Shown piece by piece: positions 40,594 through 45,011 of a stretch of DNA of 45,011 nucleotides; position 1 is the stretch's first letter; each line of letters opens with the position of its first letter. The position numbers and the translations under genes are program-made. Under the pieces are notes generated by a model. It saw only the letters and a program-made list of their open reading frames with translations. It was not told where the DNA came from and did no database searches. The stretch is from Rhodobacter ferrooxidans (GTDB lineage Bacteria; Pseudomonadota; Alphaproteobacteria; Rhodobacterales; Rhodobacteraceae). The stretch spans positions 1 through 45,011 of the forward strand of contig NZ_ACYY01000027.1 of NCBI RefSeq assembly GCF_000176015.1. Direction: 5' to 3'.

Positions 40594-43542
40594 TCAATTC
40601 CTGGTTCGGCGCCTGGGCCTCCTGGCGACGGGCCGTTCGGCCGCCGAAATCTTCGCTTTACCAACACAGGTTGGATAGCGGACACAGCCGAGGAACCGCC
40701 CATAAGTACCACTGCGTTCGACCAGCCAGCCATCTTCACATTCCGGACAGGTCGGATAGCTGGCGCCGCAGGTACATCGCGTTTCCATCGTTCCATCCGC
40801 GCGACGTGGCAGGGCGGTGGCGCAGGACGGGCATGCAGGTAGCAGGTTTGCACAGTGCTGGACATGCTCGCAACGATACCAGATACGACCATCCTGCCCG
40901 GTGACGCCCAGCAACCGCCCGCCGCATTCACCGCAAACATGGGCCTCTTGTTCCGCGCCAGGTGCCGCCACGATGCCATAGGCAGGGTCGTTCTTCAGCT
41001 CGGTGACAAAGGCCGACGGCCGCGCATTTGATGCAAGGATCGTCATTGTGTGTCGGGCCCGGGTCATCGCGACATACATGACACGCCGCTCTTCGGCATT
41101 CTGGTATGCCTCTTCCTCCGGCGAGACCAGCGATAGAAGGAGATCATCGACGATCTCCGAGGGGAAACCTGTGCGACCGCTGTCGGCATTCAGGAGGATC
41201 ACATGGTCCGCTTCCAGGCCTTTCGAGGCGTGGATGGTTTTAAAGGTGATGCGAAGTTGGGAGAAGCAACGTCGAAGTCCCTGCATGTCCGGTTCAAGAA
41301 AGCGATATCGGCCAAGCAGCAGAACAGTTGCGGGCTTTGCCTCCGGGTTCGGGCCTGTGGCAAGCGCAGAGAGGACGTCAGACAGTTTTCGTTCATCCTC
41401 GTTCCTCGACACCGTTACGATCCTGATCGCCGGTTCTGTTGCTGTTCCGGCTGGGACAATCCGCTTCTGGATCTGCGCCGGGTTCCGAAGGACGAAGGTT
41501 CTGGCTGCAAAGGCAATCTGGTCGACGGAACGAAAGGTGCGACCGAGATCGACGGTTCTGTGCAACCCTGCCTCGCCATCGAAGCTGCCACCGAACTCGC
41601 GCCCGAAATGGCGCATCAGATGGATGTCGGAACCGGCAAAGCGGAAGATCGACTGCCAGTCATCGCCAACAGCAAAGACGCGCACATCCGGATGCTGGGC
41701 CTTCAGCGCCTTCACCAGCCGGGCCCTGCTTTGCGAGATGTCCTGGAATTCGTCGACCAGAATATGGCGAAACGGGCTGACATAGCGGCCGGTCTCGGCA
41801 TAGTGCGCGGCGCGCAAGATCATGTCTTCGAAGTCGATCCGTCCGTCGAGCCGCCTCTGGTATTCTTCGAAGACCGGCGCAAACACGTCGAGAAACGCGC
41901 GGGCCCGCTGTCCCTGCTTCATCCGCACGGATTTGGCCTCGCAGTCCTGAAGACTGTAGCCCCCACTCTTGAACTTGCGCAGGAAGGTTCCGAGCAGCTT
42001 CGAGAACTCATCCACCTGCTTCAGCTCGACGATCCGGTCATAGATCGTGTCGAGCGGGCGCGGTTTCAGGGTGACATGCGGCGCCAGTTTTTCGGCGAGG
42101 CCGGTCAACAGTCGCCCTTCCTGTCGTTCGTAGCTGTAGGTCTCGATAAGGATTGTCTCATGTTCGGCGTGGACCTGCCGCTTCCATACCATGCCAGCCA
42201 GATATTTGTCGCGGTCGACAAAAGGTGCGGTGACCAGCCGTTCGCTGCCATTGGACATTTTCTGGCGGCGCACCCCGAAGTGCTCGATGTAGATGCCGCT
42301 TTCGGTCAGGCGGAAATCGGGCTGATAGTCCCGTCGGCCGGTTTCCGGGATCTTGTGCTCGTAGACGGGTTCGTACTCGTATTCGACGCCGTTTTCATAA
42401 AGCCAGTTGGCGATCTGCAGCTCTTCGTAGCTCTTGACCTTTTCGCCCTGCAGCGTGCGCAGGTCCTGGCTTTCCATGTGGGTGTAGAACTCGTGCTTGG
42501 TGTTGAAGTCCCATTCGGTTTTCGGCTCGACCAGAAAATGCGCGAACCACTGGATGATCGCCTTGGACACGGCCGACTGGGATCGCACCAGGTCTTTCAG
42601 GATCTGCTTGATCAGATTGGTGAAGGCCAGGTCATCGGTGGCATGGTCAGCCAAAGCGGGCTTCGACCCTTCGACAATGCCGATGATGTCATAGGCAATC
42701 GCGTGGAACGTTCGGGCCACGATTGGCACTCCGGAGCGCGCCTCGACCCGCTCCGACATCTCTGCCGCGGCGTTTTTGGCAAATGCCAGCAACAGGATTT
42801 CTTCCGGCCGCCGGATGCCCGCCTTGACCAGATAGGCCGCTTTGGCGGTGATCACGCTGGTCTTGCCTGATCCTGCCCCGGCAAGAACCAGCGTTGCGTC
42901 CTCGTCCACGACGATGGAAAGCCGTTGCTCCGGTGTCAGCGGCTTGCTTTCGATCGTGTCGAAGAAATCCTTCCAGCGATCCAGTTCTGCCGTGACAAAA
43001 GCGGAGATGCCATTGGCCCGTGCCGTCCGAGGGTCGCCTGCGAACTTCCGGACCACCGCAATACGCGCCGTCGCCTCGGGGCCGATGGCCTCCGACTGCA
43101 ACTTCGATAGCAGCGACGTATCAAGGGCGCGTGCATCATCAAGCAGCGGTGACACCTTGCAAGCAGCCGGATAGCTGGTCGGCCCTTCGAGCGCCCTCAC
43201 CGCTGCAAGGACCCTTTCCAGGCGCGCGGCTTCCTTTTCAAGGGCCAACAAGTTGAACCGGACCCATGCCTCCTTCAGTTCCTTCGAGAATGCCCGGGCA
43301 TCAAGGTGGCTTGCGCCCTTCAGGGTGACGTCGTTGTGGACGTCCGAGGTGATGGTAAGGGCGGTTCCAAGCATCCCCTTCCGGATGGAAGGAGGACTCG
43401 CCAGCGACTGCAGCGAAATGGACGCAATCCGGCCACGGCGCATGATCCGCAGGTGCTCCCCGTCGATCTCCATGGCGCGAGCGGACTTGCCGAATGGATC
43501 AGCCAGAAATCCGAGCAAAGGGCGTTGTTGTAGTCGAATCAA
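40594..43542 (-). CDS. HelD-like superfamily 1 helicase with inserted PD-(D/E)XK nuclease domain and zinc ribbons
   Basis: A 982-aa protein. Its N-terminal 200 residues resemble the helicase IV N-domain. Walker A is LAGAGSGKTS (220-229). Between helicase motifs Ia/Ib and II is an inserted domain at about 372-430: EELQIANWLYENG (Glu374), YQPDF (Asp409), YIEHFG (Glu420), a PD-(D/E)XK nuclease pattern. Walker B is ILVDEFQDIS, followed by VGDDWQSIFRFAGSD, HASKGLEADHVILLN and VAMTRARHTM. The C-terminus has several Cys pairs, including CGECGG, CPSC, CPECEDG and FLGCVRYPTC, like topoisomerase zinc ribbons. It probably unwinds and cuts DNA. The start is TTG 43542 with AGAGG upstream; ATG 43473 is an alternative. 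Confidence 0.85.
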   Translation of the reverse strand: MIRLQQRPLLGFLADPFGKSARAMEIDGEHLRIMRRGRIASISLQSLASPPSIRKGMLGTALTITSDVHNDVTLKGASHLDARAFSKELKEAWVRFNLLALEKEAARLERVLAAVRALEGPTSYPAACKVSPLLDDARALDTSLLSKLQSEAIGPEATARIAVVRKFAGDPRTARANGISAFVTAELDRWKDFFDTIESKPLTPEQRLSIVVDEDATLVLAGAGSGKTSVITAKAAYLVKAGIRRPEEILLLAFAKNAAAEMSERVEARSGVPIVARTFHAIAYDIIGIVEGSKPALADHATDDLAFTNLIKQILKDLVRSQSAVSKAIIQWFAHFLVEPKTEWDFNTKHEFYTHMESQDLRTLQGEKVKSYEELQIANWLYENGVEYEYEPVYEHKIPETGRRDYQPDFRLTESGIYIEHFGVRRQKMSNGSERLVTAPFVDRDKYLAGMVWKRQVHAEHETILIETYSYERQEGRLLTGLAEKLAPHVTLKPRPLDTIYDRIVELKQVDEFSKLLGTFLRKFKSGGYSLQDCEAKSVRMKQGQRARAFLDVFAPVFEEYQRRLDGRIDFEDMILRAAHYAETGRYVSPFRHILVDEFQDISQSRARLVKALKAQHPDVRVFAVGDDWQSIFRFAGSDIHLMRHFGREFGGSFDGEAGLHRTVDLGRTFRSVDQIAFAARTFVLRNPAQIQKRIVPAGTATEPAIRIVTVSRNEDERKLSDVLSALATGPNPEAKPATVLLLGRYRFLEPDMQGLRRCFSQLRITFKTIHASKGLEADHVILLNADSGRTGFPSEIVDDLLLSLVSPEEEAYQNAEERRVMYVAMTRARHTMTILASNARPSAFVTELKNDPAYGIVAAPGAEQEAHVCGECGGRLLGVTGQDGRIWYRCEHVQHCANLLPACPSCATALPRRADGTMETRCTCGASYPTCPECEDGWLVERSGTYGRFLGCVRYPTCVGKAKISAAERPVARRPRRRTRN

Positions 43543-43682
43543 TGAACTGGGCCTCTTGATCGCGTCCGGTCAGCTTGTGCTGCGACCAGGGCTGACTGCA
43601 ACATTGATCGGCGACTTAGGGTGCGGTTTCTTGGCTCGGCGAACGGCGCCTCGAGCGAACTCCATCCGCACGCTCTGCCGCG

Positions 43683-43781
43683 TGCGGAGAATAGTGGCAT
43701 TAATCTCCGCAGCTCTTGCGGCGCTTTTACTTGCGCTTGCGGCGAATGCCCCCCACAATCGCCGCGCATGATGCGGAGATT
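43683..43781 (+). promoter_or_regulatory. TCTCCGCA operator-like elements upstream of fic
   Basis: TGCGGAGA at 43683-43690, TCTCCGCA at 43704-43711 and TGCGGAGA at 43772-43779 form two inverted pairs. The outer pair extends to 10 bp (AATCTCCGCA/TGCGGAGATT). The last copy overlaps the fic ribosome site GGAG. This lies in the 242-base divergent region between the helicase and fic genes. The winged helix at the Fic C-terminus could bind these sites for autoregulation; that is inferred. Confidence 0.6.
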
Positions 43782-43784
43782 GTG

Positions 43785-44882
43785 ATGTACATCTGGGAGC
43801 AACCGGACTGGCAGAAACTAACGTGGAAGGACGCGACCATTGCCGCACGGCTGGCGGAGGTGCGCCATGACCAGGGACGGCTCATCGGCCGCATGGAAGC
43901 ACTGGGCTTCAGGCTGCGCGAAGAGGCCGTGCTGCAGACTCTGACGCAGGACGTCGTCAAGACGAGCGAGATCGAGGGCGAGCAACTGGACGCCACGCAG
44001 GTGCGGTCATCGCTTGCCCGTCGCCTTGGCATTGACATCGGCGCCCTGCCCCCGACCGACCGCAACGTGGAAGGCATCGTCGAGGTGATGCTGGACGCGA
44101 CGCGGAACTATGCCTCCCCCCTGACCACCGAGCGCCTGTTCGGGTGGCATGCAGCCCTGTTCCCCACTGGGCGCAGCGGCATGACAAGAATCATCGTCGG
44201 GAACTGGCGTGACGACAGCACCGGCCCAATGCAGGTTGTGTCGGGGCCCTACGGCCGGGAGCAGGTGCACTATTCGGCGCCACCGTCGACGCGGGTCGCG
44301 GCCGAGATGGGCGCCTTCCTTGCCTGGTTCAACGCGCCGACCTCCACCGATCCGGTAATCAAGGCTGCGCTCGCGCATCTGTGGTTTGTAACGATCCACC
44401 CATTCGAGGATGGCAACGGCCGCATCGCTCGCGCTATCGCCGATCTGGCGCTCGCCCGGTCGGAGAAAAGCCCGCAGCGTTTCTACAGTATGTCAGCGCA
44501 GATCAGGGCGGAACGGGCTGCCTACTATGATCAGCTGGAGCGGACACAGAAGGGCGGAACTGACGTCACCGCATGGATCCTTTGGTTTCTCGAATGCCTC
44601 GGACGCGCGATTCATGGCGCGGAGGGTGTCCTGGCGGCCGTGATCGCAAAGGCTCAGTTCTGGGAACGGGCCGGGTCGCTGGCGTTGAACGAACGCCAAA
44701 TCAAGGTGCTGAACCGCTTGCTGGACGGGTTCGAGGGAAAGATGACCTCGTCAAAGTGGGCAGCGATTGCCAAATGCTCGCAAGACACCGCCAACCGCGA
44801 CATCGCGGCGCTGATCGACGCGGGTCTTTTTCGGAAGGGCGAAGGCGGCGGGCGCAGCACGCATTACGAGGTGGCGCTGTGA
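43785..44882 (+). CDS. Fic-family AMPylase with DUF4172 N-terminus and winged helix
   Basis: A 365-aa protein. The N-terminus (MYIWEQPDWQKLTW) fits DUF4172. An inhibitory helix motif (S/T)xxxE(G/N) is present as TSEIEG (Thr60, Glu64, Gly65), marking a self-inhibited class II Fic. The catalytic loop HPFEDGNGR (205-213) is intact. The C-terminus (about 320-360) has a winged helix (TSSKWAAIAKCSQDTANRDI, AALIDAGLFRKGEGGGRS). Fic enzymes transfer AMP to a Ser, Thr or Tyr hydroxyl of target proteins. ATG 43785 has GGAG 7 bases upstream; upstream in-frame ATGs at 43716 and 43746 lie in the regulatory region. Confidence 0.9.
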   Translation: MYIWEQPDWQKLTWKDATIAARLAEVRHDQGRLIGRMEALGFRLREEAVLQTLTQDVVKTSEIEGEQLDATQVRSSLARRLGIDIGALPPTDRNVEGIVEVMLDATRNYASPLTTERLFGWHAALFPTGRSGMTRIIVGNWRDDSTGPMQVVSGPYGREQVHYSAPPSTRVAAEMGAFLAWFNAPTSTDPVIKAALAHLWFVTIHPFEDGNGRIARAIADLALARSEKSPQRFYSMSAQIRAERAAYYDQLERTQKGGTDVTAWILWFLECLGRAIHGAEGVLAAVIAKAQFWERAGSLALNERQIKVLNRLLDGFEGKMTSSKWAAIAKCSQDTANRDIAALIDAGLFRKGEGGGRSTHYEVAL

Positions 44883-44966
44883 GGGCTGTGGCCGCGAACA
44901 TGGCCCCGTGCAGGGGGGGGACTCTTCAAACGTTGACCAGGTGTTGACAAGAAATGCAAACGTCAA

Positions 44967-44990
44967 AACCCGACTGTTTAGGTCGGGTTC
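44967..44990. terminator. Hairpin near right edge
   Basis: AACCCGAC (44967-44974) and GTCGGGTT (44982-44989) form an 8-bp perfect stem with a 7-base loop, about 85 bases after the fic stop. The following sequence CTATCTATTTG is only moderately T-rich. It may terminate fic transcription, or a convergent gene beyond the window. Confidence 0.45.
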
Positions 44991-45011
44991 TATCTATTTG
45001 ATAAGACGAGA

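Noticed and set aside
40274-40678. A 134-codon plus-strand frame between HNH and helicase genes
   Set aside because: It crosses the ends of two identified genes and lacks any family pattern or ribosome site.
44967-44989. Hairpin at the right edge as a prophage attachment site
   Set aside because: No matching direct repeat was seen near the left border; a terminator is the simpler reading.
1-45011. CRISPR arrays and tRNA genes
   Set aside because: No regularly spaced repeats of 25-40 bases with unique spacers and no cloverleaf-like sequence with T-loop consensus were noticed on reading both strands.

Overview
The window is GC-rich chromosomal DNA, with AT-richer patches, from an alphaproteobacterium, most probably Rhodobacteraceae (Rhodobacter/Paracoccus-like). 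The codon use, an HvrA-like H-NS protein, and decayed intergenic sequence of the kind common in that family all point there. No rRNA, tRNA or CRISPR array was recognised.

Left flank (1-8.6 kb), host chromosome: a tightly overlapping four-gene His-Xaa-Ser operon, hxsD-hxsB-hxsC-hxsA. It encodes two radical SAM maturases, a small partner, and a target with six tandem HXS triplets plus a peptidoglycan-binding domain. Next come a small exported OB-fold protein, a convergent M20 amidohydrolase of the AbgB type, an AT-richer five-helix membrane protein, and a SEC-C/HNH-like protein.

Prophage (about 9.1-38.5 kb): the late region of a lambda-like siphophage in nearly lambda order. An intrinsic terminator precedes two tandem ParB-domain DNA methyltransferases. 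After a small unknown gene come two leftward genes (DUF3489 type and a 76-aa protein), then terminase small and large (GpA), gpW, portal, S49 protease with a nested in-frame scaffold start, decoration protein D, major capsid E, FII-like connector and a DUF6441/Z-like protein. The tail module has a tail terminator, tail tube, a G/GT chaperone pair joined by an A AAA AAC -1 frameshift, tape measure, distal tail, a BR0599-type hub protein, a tail assembly protein, a J-like hub carrying an inserted von Willebrand A domain, and a receptor-binding-like protein. A lysis cassette follows: DUF6127 holin-like, M15A endolysin, and overlapping inner and outer spanins. No integrase, repressor or replication gene is visible, so the element is either incomplete or continues outside the window.

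Cargo genes interrupt this late operon. An AT-rich three-gene cassette (STAS+GHKL ATPase, STAS-like DUF4325 protein, membrane-anchored protein) sits between the head-tail connector genes and the tail terminator. A small leftward membrane protein lies before the tail tube. A leftward VapBC plus HTH group lies between the tail chaperone and the tape measure. An H-NS-like gene follows the lysis cassette. The three-gene cassette is the best candidate here for an undescribed system.

Right flank (38.9-45 kb): an IS3-family remnant, then a defence-like group made of an McrA-type HNH endonuclease, a HelD-like helicase with an inserted PD-(D/E)XK nuclease domain and C-terminal zinc ribbons (leftward), and a self-inhibited Fic AMPylase with a winged helix whose upstream region carries repeated TCTCCGCA palindromic elements.
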